Shown: in pieces, positions 11,043 through 18,934 of the stretch
Layout of the letters: each line of letters starts with the position of its first letter
How positions within the stretch are numbered: the stretch's first letter is position 1
The notes under the pieces: model-generated
Database searches by the model: none
Told to the model about the DNA's origin: nothing
The model's input: only the letters and a program-made list of their open reading frames with translations
DNA from: Chromera velia
Lineage: Eukaryota; Sar; Chromeraceae
Length of the DNA stretch: 26,783 nucleotides
Direction of reading: 5' to 3'
Assembly (NCBI GenBank): GCA_018398765.1
Contig: JAHBMJ010001694.1
Location: 82,453 to 109,235, forward strand
Translations under genes and position numbers: made by a program

Positions 11043-11306
11043 TGTAGAATATAGGAGGCTTAGGCTACGATCAGGGAAGGGACATCTACTTCATAGGAAA
11101 GTTTGTCAGTCAATGAAGTTGGAATGATCAGCTGCTTCCGACTTCTGTGTAAAGGTCAGTCAATCTTAAACGATCAATCGGATGTAATTGATTCGACTCT
11201 GCAAGATGAATCCGACTGAGCCATGTGTCCCGGGCCCGGCCAGGGTATGGTATGTCGGTCCCGGCGCGCGCCGTCTCCCGATCGCATGCACGCCTGCTCA
11301 ACTTCA
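11043..11306 (-). repeat. 3' LTR of the copia element
   Basis: 264 bp matching 17292-17550. Read on the minus strand it starts TGAAGTTGAGCAGGC and ends in TACA. Compared with the other LTR it carries an extra 5 bp (a TATGG duplication near 11247). Confidence 0.93.
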
Positions 11307-11320
11307 TAATCACCCCCCAT
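11307..11320 (-). other. polypurine tract of the copia element
   Basis: On the minus strand ATGGGGGGTGATTA directly precedes the TG of the 3' LTR, the expected place for the primer of plus-strand DNA synthesis. Confidence 0.65.
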
Positions 11321-11376
11321 GGATTAGCATACATCGAACACATGAATCAATCCATGCAGGAGGCAAAGCAAGCAAG

Positions 11377-12208
11377 TCATACATGCAGGAATTTAATCTG
11401 TCTGTCTGCATGCTGAGATCTTGTAGGCACCCACTTCACATTCGCGTTCAACTCTTTGATCATTTGACGAGTGTACTCAAGCTCCCCCTGAAATCGAGGC
11501 TCACTCATAGACTGGCCACTCGCGAGTTGAAAAATGAGTGGCTGAGAATCACTCACCATTATGATAAGAATCTTATACCCGAACAGCTTCTTCAATAAAT
11601 CCCTGCACCGGTATGCTTTCTTGCATCCATCTCTCAGAGCCAGAAGCTCAGCTGCAGTAGTACCGCCAAGCTTCCTGTCTTCTCCTTTCGACCTCCATGC
11701 AACCGTATTCACGTACCCAAGCGCACAAAAGTCCTTCAAGCCAGACTGACTCACAATCTGGAATTCAAGTCCCTTCTTCCCTGTCTTCTTTGACAATTTG
11801 TAGGATGCATCGACCCACCCGACCAAGACAGGATACTCTCCTTCCTTCAATCCTTTCAACTCCAGAGCATGATGCATCTGCTGAGCATAAGCAAGTGCCT
11901 TGTCAACCGTATGAAAGGAGAAGGCAGACGGACGAGAGTTGTTCTTCGAAAGAGCAGAAAATAGGGAAAAAAGATGCGGCTGACTCTTCACCAACCAACT
12001 GAGCTTCCCGACTTTCTCTTGATGCTGCTCTTGAAAAGACATGTCGATCTCTTCATCTGCTGACACAAGAAGATCTTTGTCTGTCAGCTTGACTGCTTTC
12101 TTTATCTCTCCCTCCCCTCCCAGAATAAGAGACACAGCATACTGACCCTGATCCCACAATATGGTGGAACCAACCATGCGCACAGACATACCTGTGTACG
12201 CATGCAAC
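11377..12208 (-). pseudogene. copia pol: end of RT and RNase H
   Basis: An open frame from the right-hand boundary of the nested insertion to TGA at 11377. It begins with the RT C-terminal connection (YTGMSVRMVG, equivalent to the FLGMxI segment of copia RTs). It ends with an RNase H domain showing the usual acidic residues: WVDASYKL, TTAAELLALRDG, MVSDSQPL and a closing HADR. This domain removes the RNA strand during reverse transcription. The segment itself has no stop or shift. It is separated from the rest of RT only by the 590-bp insertion, and the two halves fit together without loss or gain of a residue if that insertion is spliced out. Confidence 0.88.
12200..12208. repeat. target-site duplication, left copy
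   Basis: GCATGCAAC on the plus strand (GTTGCATGC on the coding strand), repeated exactly at 12790-12798. The two copies bound the 581-bp insertion; a single copy fits the ancestral RT sequence. Confidence 0.85.
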
Positions 12209-12789
12209 CTAGGGGGGGGCACTCTTGGGCTCATATAGGGTTACAAGTGCAAAAATGACATAAAAAATGAACTAAAAAACATTTGGACGAGATTTTCACA
12301 TAAGCTGGAGGTCCGGCATGTTGAGTTACTTCGAAATCAATCACTTTTACTGTATAGCTTATGTGGTTACATGAGGTTACACCTCTTATTATATATGTCC
12401 CCTTGCAAGGTTACAAGTTACAAGGTTACAGGCGGTCTTGAGGTCCGTAACCGACCAAAAAGTCAACTTTCAAAAACTCTTCAAATCACTTCAAAAACAC
12501 TTTAAAATACATGTAGACGAAGGTTACATCACTTTTGAAGAGGGTCATTTTAGGTTACAGGTTACAAGGTTACAAGGGGTTTGGCTACAAAGTGAAAGGG
12601 ACACATCGTTTTTCGTCAGTTTCTCATGTAACCTCAATTAACAGAAGATGTTTTCAATATTTTTAGACGTAACTTGATGAGATTGATCGATTGGGACCAC
12701 TTTTGAAGTAAGGGTAACATTACAGGGGGGTATACCCTTATGTATAAGGGGTGTTGAAACCTGTAACCCAATATAAGTGCCAGACCCTG
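12209..12789 (-). mobile_element. introner-like non-autonomous TIR element
   Basis: A 581-bp insertion in the copia RT coding sequence, bounded by the 9-bp duplication GTTGCATGC. The ends are imperfect inverted repeats. One reads CAGGGTCTGGCACT then TATATTGGGTTACAG; the other reads CTAGGGGGGGGCACT, an 11-base insert, then ATATAGGGTTACAAG. The interior is rich in GGTTACA words and has no coding capacity beyond a 67-residue frame, so it is a MITE-sized element. On the coding strand its 3' end is C8-TAG, a good splice acceptor, and the upstream duplicate begins GT. Splicing GA|GTTGCA...CCTAG|GTTGCA recreates GAG TTG CAT GCG, the uninterrupted RT frame. A branch-site-like TTGTAAC lies about 35 nt before the acceptor. 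9-bp duplications are typical of Mutator-like transposons (family knowledge). Unspliced, the frame ends at 12738. Confidence 0.75.
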
Positions 12790-12798
12790 GCATGCAAC
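12790..12798. repeat. target-site duplication, right copy
   Basis: GCATGCAAC, identical to 12200-12208. On the coding strand its first two bases are GT, which would serve as the intron donor (GA|GTTGCATG). Confidence 0.85.
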
Positions 12799-13628
12799 TC
12801 ATCATCATCCATCATCTCCGGATCATCCATCTGAATGTGCTTCTGCAACTTTCTGACTTTTCTACATGCATCTGACGCAAAGAGAAACAAGTCATCGACA
12901 TGCATTAACAGAAGACCACATGCATCCCCCTTTTTGTCTTTCTTGACAAGAGCGCTTTCTGCTATCTCTGCCCATCCCTCCTTCGCTGCCACGACTTCTT
13001 TGAAGAACTTCGTATACCTTCTGGGAGCGTCCTTCAACCTGTAGGTAGCCCTTTGGATTTTCACCACAAGGCCTGCTCGCAGCTCTGGGATGATATGGAA
13101 AGGAAGGTCTGAGGGGAGAGACAACCAAATGTCCTCGTCTTTATAGGAGCACTGCAAGAATGCAGTGGAGACATCCGACTTAGCTGCTTTCAACCCTCTT
13201 GTCAGAGCCCACACAATGGAGGCCCTCACAAGCCCGAAATCGGCAGTCCTCGAATACGTTTCCACAAACTTCCTTTTATCCTCAAACCCCCTGACGACAA
13301 GTCTACTCTTGGCTACCCTCTCTCCATTCTTCAATTTCCATGTGCGCACAATCCGGAGTGTCAGTGGTTTCTTTCCTTTTGCTCTTGCCTCACTTGCCTC
13401 CATCACAGAATCGAGCACAAAAACAAAGCAGTCCTTCCACCTACAAAATTCCTTTTCGTCACTCTCCTTGAAAAGTCCCTGACGAATCTTTTCTGCTGTT
13501 GCTTCAACGTGCTCTTTCATCGAGTTCTCTTCTCGAGACACAAGCTTGCATGCAGCTGCGGCTTTCTGCATTCGCAGAACAAGAGAAAGCGCTTTGTCGA
13601 AACGCTCTCCTGCCTCCCACTCAGTCAT
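12799..13628 (-). pseudogene. copia pol: reverse transcriptase
   Basis: Open frame carrying most of the copia-type RT. Motifs in order: [23 protein letters not shown] (first catalytic Asp), [14 protein letters not shown] (compare YGLKQAPRAWY) and [12 protein letters not shown] (the YVDD box with His for Tyr, both Asp kept). The domain is intact up to ELHA, where the nested element interrupts it, and resumes in the next segment. An in-frame TAG at 13632 lies just before MTEWEAG, so the polyprotein is broken upstream. RT copies the element RNA into DNA in cytoplasmic particles. Confidence 0.9.
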
Positions 13629-13631
13629 CCG

Positions 13632-14326
13632 CTACCTCTTCGCTCTAAAAGCTCTCATCTTTTCTCTGCGCGCTTTCTGTTTCAGATGACAAAACCCAAC
13701 AAACTCTGGCTGCTTGACTTCCTCACTTGCTCCTCCCATACACTCTTCACCGGTGGAACCGAGCTGACCACTAGTAGAAGCATCTGCAGCAAGGGCATTC
13801 ACTCCGAAGAGCGAATCGTTATCGTCGCTGTGCACAAAATCAGAGTCCGGAATGTCGGAATACTGACTGGCGTCTTCTTTTGCTTCCACAGAAGTCCCAG
13901 GCGGCTGCAGGCGGCTGAGTCAAACGCCCTTCCCCCCTCCTCTGAGAAATCTCCACTCGCTCCTTCTTCCCCGCCACGAACGCGTGCGAGCGCCTCGGCA
14001 GGGATCTGCATTCCCTCCCCAAACTAGAAGTGCGTAACCACTTCATCACTCTTGCGGTCATTGACCTCCTCTAAATGAGACGGCTTCCACTGTCCTGTTC
14101 GGGGGCTTTGTTAAAGAACAGCCACGTCAATGTGCCTCTTTCCCTCCCTCATCACTTGTGCGGGAAACCAGGTACCTCCTGCTCTTCGTGCTATCACCCC
14201 CTTCTTTCGTTCTGATGACTCCACTGGCAGGCCCGAACCGTCTCCTTCATTCAAGGGCGCTGCTGGCTCAGCTCTACCCCCAGAAACGTCTCCATCTTCG
14301 TCAAAGGACTCCATGAACATAGGCAC
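13632..14326 (-). pseudogene. copia pol: linker between integrase and RT
   Basis: Acidic, low-complexity residues (for example [20 protein letters not shown]) spread over two frames. The segment contains in-frame stops at about 14111 (TAA), about 14030 (TAG) and 13632 (TAG), and a frameshift near 13890. In copia polyproteins this zone is poorly conserved. Each stop could derive from CAA or CAG by one C-to-T change. No catalytic motif is expected or seen. Confidence 0.6.
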
Positions 14327-14350
14327 CCCCCGTCTTTGTACCGCAGTGCG

Positions 14351-14788
14351 TCAAACAGGGAGCTCCATGTCAAAATCGGACCCATCATCATCGTCATCGG
14401 AACTAAGGACGTCCGTCTCCTCATCATCTGAACAGTGGGACTGCTGCTGCTGATGGGGAAGGCAATCGGCTTCTTTTTCCCCCACCCACCGATGGAGACA
14501 GACCTGAGACGGATGGAATCGCACCCCCACCCATCTACCCTTGCGGTTATACACAACAGAAACAAGCTTCATCGAGAGAATACCCCCAAAAAACCCAATC
14601 TCCCCCCTTGGCTCCCATCCCTGCACATGCCCTGGCACCCTATCAATAAAGCGCACTTGGTCCCCGACAGTCACCGGAAACACGCTGCAGAGCCCTTTCC
14701 AAATATAACAACATCTGGGAAAAGACCTGTCGCTGAATACACAGTCGCGTTCAACTGCTGTGCAACACCCTGCAGGAAGAAAGGCCAA
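14351..14788 (-). pseudogene. copia pol: integrase C-terminal region
   Basis: This frame takes over after a shift near 14690 and continues the integrase beyond its catalytic core. It includes [15 protein letters not shown] and a Trp/Arg-rich stretch ([20 protein letters not shown]), then Gln4 and an Asp/Ser-rich acidic tail. It ends at an in-frame TGA (14351), after which the same frame reopens at once. The only coding interpretation is as part of the broken polyprotein. The first ~30 codons overlap the preceding frame and are probably not used. Confidence 0.6.
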
Positions 14789-15108
14789 AGAAAGGACGGA
14801 AGACGGAGAGACAGAAAGAACTTCCGAACGAGGGCCTTCACTGAAGCGTTTACCCTCTCCACTCGACCTTGGGATTTGGGAGTGTAAGGTGCCCCAAACT
14901 CATGATGGATGCCTTTCTGCCTACAAAACCGTTCATACGAGCGGGCAGTAAATTCACCTCCATTGTCAGAGCACACGACTTTCGGCTTTCCTTTCCCCAA
15001 CTTCTCATACTTCTGCATCCACGCAATGAGATGCATGACCGCCTGCCACTTGTGTTTCAGTGGCAGCAAATCGATCTTTCTTATCGCTCCATCAACAAGA
15101 ACAGACAC
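14671..15108 (-). pseudogene. copia pol: integrase catalytic core
   Basis: A retroviral-type integrase core (rve). It holds the second Asp in VVCSDNGGEFTARSYERFC and the Glu in [18 protein letters not shown], matching the copia signature SDNGGEF...PYTPxxxGxxER. The first catalytic Asp lies in the preceding segment (VVFHDLF), separated by an in-frame TAG at 15109. After FGKG the frame shifts. Integrase inserts the cDNA into the genome. All three acidic residues survive although the frame is broken on both sides. Confidence 0.85.
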
Positions 15109-15345
15109 CTAAATAAATCCCCCTGCCCCCCTGCACTTTGATTTGAACAAATCATGGAAGACAACGTCATTGAAAGACTGAAGGGCAGAGACATGATCAG
15201 AAGAAGAGCGAGGCACCTTCCACGTACGAGCATTCACGAAGACACATGCAGGACATTCATCATGCACATCATCGCACTCATGCAAAGAGACATCCATTCC
15301 TTTCTTAATTAAGGCAGAAAAGAGACGCTTCCCATGTGTGGGAAT
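15109..15345 (-). pseudogene. copia pol: pre-integrase zinc region and start of integrase
   Basis: Reading after a frameshift near 15330, this part gives KRLFSALIKKGMD, then HECDDVHDECPACVF, the Cys pair of the HHCC-type pre-integrase finger. The His pair, LLHHQYSHT, lies just upstream in the other frame. It continues into the integrase start with NDVVFHDLF (first catalytic Asp). It ends at TAG 15109-15111, directly before VSVLVDG of the core, so one nonsense change separates the two halves. Confidence 0.7.
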
Positions 15346-16165
15346 ATTGGTGATGCAAGAGACACAAAAGACGCTTCCTTTCCTCTGCCTTCTCTGGAAA
15401 AGAAACCTTCTGTCCTTCTTTCTCCTTCCTATCTGCATCACTATCTGCGTTTTCATTCTCTTTTCTGTTCTCGGGCTGTCTAAGCCTTTGGCCTCTCTCC
15501 TCTTTTTTTGCCTTTTTAGGCTTTTTTGTCTTTTTGTTTCTATTCTCCTTTTCAAAGAGGAAAGTTTCTGTCACCAGTGGCTCAGCAAAACGGACTCGGC
15601 AGGGTGACTTTGCTTTTACCGGGTGAGCAGACTCCCAGACACGAGACATTTCTTCCTGCCCTTCCTTCATGATAAGGAGTGGCAACCCCCGAAAGGATTC
15701 AACAAACGCAGGAAACTTTTCTCCGTTCTCGTCAGTCAGATACACAATACCACTGCCTTCCTTCAAACTCACTTTCTTGACGTGGGAAGACAAAAAAGAG
15801 TGAACCACATCAGGAGAGAAAGCGGCAACTTCACGTGCATTCCTCCATTCACCTCTTTCGACATCAAAGGCAGGGAGACGATACTCTTTCATCAGCTCTG
15901 TCTCAAGCGTTGCATCTGACCGTGCAATATCATACACTTTCTTTTCTTTCCATTCCCTCACTGCATATTCATCCATGTCAGAAGAGAAAAGAGATAAAGT
16001 GCACATTGAATCGACATGAGGGCTAATACGTGGAAGATCCCAGTTGCGAACGGCTGCCGCTCCTGCTTTCTCCCACTGACTCTCTCTGGACTGCACCAAC
16101 ACTGAAGGAACACTCGCCCCCCCAGCTCTGGTGGCATCTCCATCCGAGCGGTGACCGTCTAACAC
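15305..16165 (-). pseudogene. copia pol: protease region
   Basis: The first pol segment, in the -1 frame relative to gag. The likely aspartic protease site is SPHVDSMCTLSLFSSD at about residue 49, matching the copia pattern LDSGxSxHM...F except that Met replaces the essential Gly. The following ~120 residues resemble the beta-rich remainder of such proteases. Then comes a Lys/Glu/Arg-rich linker and LLHHQYSHT, the start of the pre-integrase finger, before the frame is lost near 15330. The protease assignment is by position and a weak motif. The Gly-to-Met change would be expected to inactivate it unless this lineage differs. Confidence 0.6.
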
Positions 16166-16167
16166 GG

Positions 16168-16177
16168 TCAGAAACCC
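16168..16177 (-). promoter_or_regulatory. candidate -1 frameshift site at the gag stop
   Basis: The last gag codons read AAG GGT TTC TGA. The heptamer G GGT TTC fits the X XXY YYZ rule for -1 ribosomal slippage and abuts the stop. After a -1 slip translation continues CTG ACC GTG, exactly the frame of the protease segment. Whether a downstream pseudoknot exists was not established. Confidence 0.45.
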
Positions 16178-17229
16178 TTCTTCTGCCCCTTGCCCCCCTT
16201 GCCCCCCTTCTTCCTATCCTTCTTCTTGTTAAGGCAGATGGAAGCGAAGTGATCCTTCTCTCCGCACTCCTTGTACGTGGCGCCGACAGCGGGGCACTTG
16301 TCGTCCTCATCTCTGTGCGGGAGAGTGTACCCGTATTCCTTGTACCTGGGGGCTTTCCCGCTGCTGGACTCGCTGCGGGACTCAGGCTGTCTAGACTGGC
16401 TTCTGCTGCGGGGCTGCTGGAGCTTGCGGTCCTGAGTGGAGTTGGCGACCTCCCTGTCCTCACGAGGCTGTCTCCCTCTCCCCCTGCCTTTCACCTTCCT
16501 CCGTCTGATGGCACGGAGCTTCTGCATCAACCCAACATTGCAGGCGATCTTTTGCAGAAGGGCGTAGGAGAGGTTATCGTAGTCAAACTTGGAATCTTCA
16601 TCCTCGGGGGAGACGGGTCTGCCCTCCGTCTCTGCCGCCTTCTGCTCAATTGCAGAAATTATGATCTGGGCGAGGGCAGCGGCGGTGACGACTCCTTTGA
16701 ACTCGTCGTCGGTCATGAGGTTCTCAAGGACCTCCTTCTTCTCGGGTTCGGGGGGCACGTAGCCAGCCTTCTTGCAGGAGAGGATTTGCCCATCCATCCG
16801 GTCAGAAGCATCGATGAGCTCCTCATCTTCACGTCTCTTAAGGGTGCAAAACTTTTCCTTCTCCTCCTGTGTCTCAATTGTCTGCTCCTTTCCATACTCA
16901 TTCTTTATTTTTTTAAAGAGTTCTGGTCCTTCGAAGCCCTTGTGTTCCAGCTTGTCCAAGTCGTGGGTCATCTTGTGGAACTTTCCCTTCGAAGCTCCTG
17001 TGTGGAGAGCCGCAGACCAAGCCGCAATCCTCGTTTCCTTGTCTGGAATCGCCTTCTCCGACAGGTGGAGTTTGGCGTTTCGGCCAAAGGCAATGGCCCA
17101 TATCTTCATTTTAGCCCTGTTCTGGATAGCAGTCACCCACTCAACCTTGGGGATGACATACTTCAGCTCCTCTGGAGTATGGTCGAAGCGACCAAGACCA
17201 GATAACACAGAAGGCGAAGGAGTAGACAT
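16168..17229 (-). CDS. copia gag (nucleocapsid-type) open frame
   Basis: 353 residues, ATG at 17229 (63 nt inside the 5' LTR boundary) to TGA at 16168. The N-terminal two thirds is helical and charged, as in copia Gag. The C terminus has Arg/Ser/Gln-rich RNA-binding segments and a zinc-knuckle-like YKECGEKDHFASICLN. In the CCHC pattern C-x2-C-x4-H-x4-C the first Cys is replaced by Tyr (TAC, one transition from TGC); the other three ligands are kept. A Lys/Gly-rich tail follows. Gag packages the element RNA. The frame is intact over its whole length, unlike pol. The heptamer at the stop suggests how pol was expressed. Confidence 0.85.
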   Translation of the reverse strand: MSTPSPSVLSGLGRFDHTPEELKYVIPKVEWVTAIQNRAKMKIWAIAFGRNAKLHLSEKAIPDKETRIAAWSAALHTGASKGKFHKMTHDLDKLEHKGFEGPELFKKIKNEYGKEQTIETQEEKEKFCTLKRREDEELIDASDRMDGQILSCKKAGYVPPEPEKKEVLENLMTDDEFKGVVTAAALAQIIISAIEQKAAETEGRPVSPEDEDSKFDYDNLSYALLQKIACNVGLMQKLRAIRRRKVKGRGRGRQPREDREVANSTQDRKLQQPRSRSQSRQPESRSESSSGKAPRYKEYGYTLPHRDEDDKCPAVGATYKECGEKDHFASICLNKKKDRKKGGKGGKGQKKGF

Positions 17230-17291
17230 TCCTGGAATTGACAGAAGAGAAAAAGAAATCCGACGGACCGTGCGCGCCTAAGGGTAGCAAA

Positions 17292-17550
17292 TGCAGAATA
17301 TAGGAGGCTTAGGCTATGATCAGGGAAGGGACATCTACTTCATAGGAAAGTTTATTAGTCAATGAAGTCGGAATGATCGGCTGCTTCCGACTTCTGTGTA
17401 AAGGTCAGTCAATCTTAAACGATTAATCGGATGTAATTGATTCGACTCTGCAACATGAATCCGACTGAGCCGTGCATCCCAGGCCCGGCCAGGGCATGTC
17501 GGTCCCGGCGTGCGCCGTCTCCCGATCGCATGCATGCCTGCTCAACTTCA
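17292..17550 (-). repeat. 5' LTR of the copia element
   Basis: 259 bp, about 94% identical to the left LTR. On the minus strand it begins TGAAGTTGAGCAGGC and ends CTATATTCTGCA. Of 15 single-base differences between the LTRs, 14 are transitions. Confidence 0.93.
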
Positions 17551-18201
17551 CACACGTTACACTTATGAATCACTTATTACTTATATATGTTTCAACTCAT
17601 ATTAAATTACACTAATTTCACTAAATTTTGAATATTATCCCCCGGCCAGTTAACCTACTATAAATTCTATAATACTGCCGGTATAAGCCTAAGTTCTGGT
17701 CTAAATTGTTGTAAGTTGTTGCATTTAATTCAGTGGTCTTATCTAAAGAACCTGTCCATGCCTCTTCCTAAGCCTTTTTTCCGTATCAGACTTTGTTTTT
17801 CTTCACTACATCCTGCAAAGACTCAATCCGAAAGGGAGTCTCTCCCCCGTTCTCGGCCCCGGGAGAGCCTGGGGCTGGGATCTTTTTTCAGACTCTTTCG
17901 AGAGGTAGCCAGAGGAGTTGGAGAACATCTCCTCTGTGACGCACGCGCGGGACAGGAGAGCATCCATCGGAGACACAAAAGACAGGGCAGAAAGTCCACA
18001 CAGGCAGCAATCCTCTTCATCCTTGCATGCAGTCCATTTCTCCTCCCCTCCCGGCCTTGCGGTTGCTGGATCGCCGTCTTTTTGGACCCTCCTTGCTCTC
18101 TGTCGAACGAGCGAGAAGAAAGACAGAAAGAAAGAAGATTTGATTGAAGCCAGGACCACACACACACTCTCCATCACCCTTTCCTCCCACTCCCACATGA
18201 C
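17551..18201. other. region without a firm gene call
   Basis: 17551-17760 is AT-rich flank of the retroelement. From 17780 to 18200 coding-like frames exist on both strands, and neither can be preferred. On the minus strand, a frame ends at TAG 17806 and follows a good T/C-rich acceptor at about 18105 (RVQKDGDPATARPGGEEKW...). On the plus strand, a Ser/Arg-rich frame covers 17912-18235. One of them may be an exon. Confidence 0.4.
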
Positions 18202-18934
18202 ATGCACAGAGACACAGACCTCCCTGGACCGACTCGTAAGGAAAAACAGGGAGAGAGAAAGAAAGAAAGAAAGAAAGAAAGAAAAGAAAGAAAGAAACCC
18301 ATAAACGACTCTCCTCCCCTCACCTTTTCAGTCAATCAAGAAATCTACCTGCCTGTCTTGACGGAGGAGATGCATAGAGAAGAAAGCCGTCAAAACCTAC
18401 CTCTCCAGCCCCTGCCTTTCTACAACTCGAATGTCGTGAGTGTGTCAGATCAGTCTGATCGAGGTGAGTCAAACACACTCACCCTGCTTTCCCTTGCCTC
18501 ACTTCACCACTGGCCTTCCCTCGCCTCCCGTCCAAGCTCCCATGCCCATTTGGACCTAGAATCAGATTCGGACACCATTCTCTGCCCCCAGGAGCCTCCC
18601 TCCCTCTTTCTCTTCTTCACCAAATGGGAAAACCACATCTTTGTCTGGCCGACAACTCTAGACTCGGCGACAAGAAAGGAAGGAAGAAGAGAGCACGCAC
18701 GGTGCCCCCCCCCCCTCCCTGCCCCGTCGCATTGAGGGTGGAAATGCGTGAGTAAGGGAGCGCGTGCATGAGCATTTGCTCATAGCCTCGATCGACGCAG
18801 AGGACAAGAACGTCTCCCCCTCATCTAACGCGAACTGCATTGCAAAGAAAGAAGACAGCCAGCAGAGACCACCGTGCATCCATCAAATGCTATTCCAAAG
18901 TGTCAGCGAAAATCAAAAGAAGGCATTTAATTGA
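18202..18934 (+). CDS. possible small four-exon gene, unrecognised
   Basis: Four segments join in phase: 18202-18235 (ATG to donor GTAAGG), 18332-18463 (acceptor CCTTTTCAG, donor GTGAGT), 18592-18747 (acceptor CTGCCCCCAG, donor GTGAGTAAG) and 18801-18934 (acceptor GACGCAG to TGA). The total is 456 nt, 151 residues. The product would be polar, with a Lys/Arg cluster (DKKGRKKRARTV) followed by Pro5, and no recognised domain, signal peptide or membrane segment. Introns of 96, 128 and 53 nt are shorter than the 222-1211 nt seen in the other genes here, and the ATG is only the first usable one, so more 5' exons are possible. Antisense frames overlap it. The call rests on splice-site quality and three phase agreements. 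Confidence 0.35.
18250..18297 (+). repeat. GAAA tetranucleotide repeat
   Basis: A run of AAAG units with small interruptions, inside the first intron of the possible plus-strand gene. Confidence 0.85.

Larger units (their letters stand above)
11043..17550 (-). mobile_element. Ty1/copia LTR retrotransposon, decayed
   Basis: A full-length 6.5-kb element transcribed on the minus strand. It has two LTRs (TG...CA ends), a purine tract next to the 3' LTR, and gag, protease, integrase, reverse transcriptase and RNase H in that order. Integrase before RT defines the Ty1/copia superfamily. The coding region is broken by frameshifts (near 15330 and 14690, and in the linker) and by several in-frame stops, so it cannot be autonomous now. 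The LTRs differ at 15 single bases plus a 5-bp indel (about 6% divergence), so the insertion is not recent. A younger 581-bp element is nested at 12209-12789. Flanks CGTGT (left) and CACAC (right) give no 5-bp target duplication. No primer-binding site could be matched with confidence. Confidence 0.92.

Noticed and set aside
12209-12789. Ordinary spliceosomal intron or a simple decay indel in RT
   Set aside because: The exact 9-bp duplication and inverted termini show a transposition event; a plain intron would not carry these. The intron reading is kept as a consequence of the insertion.
16030-17205. 391-codon open frame on the plus strand
   Set aside because: It is exactly antisense to gag, Leu-rich, and mirrors the Gag coding strand; gag has recognisable motifs and the correct place in the element.
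17806-18207. Minus-strand terminal exon with a good acceptor at about 18105
   Set aside because: No upstream exon could be joined, and an equally plausible plus-strand frame overlaps it; purine/pyrimidine tracts make false splice sites on both strands.
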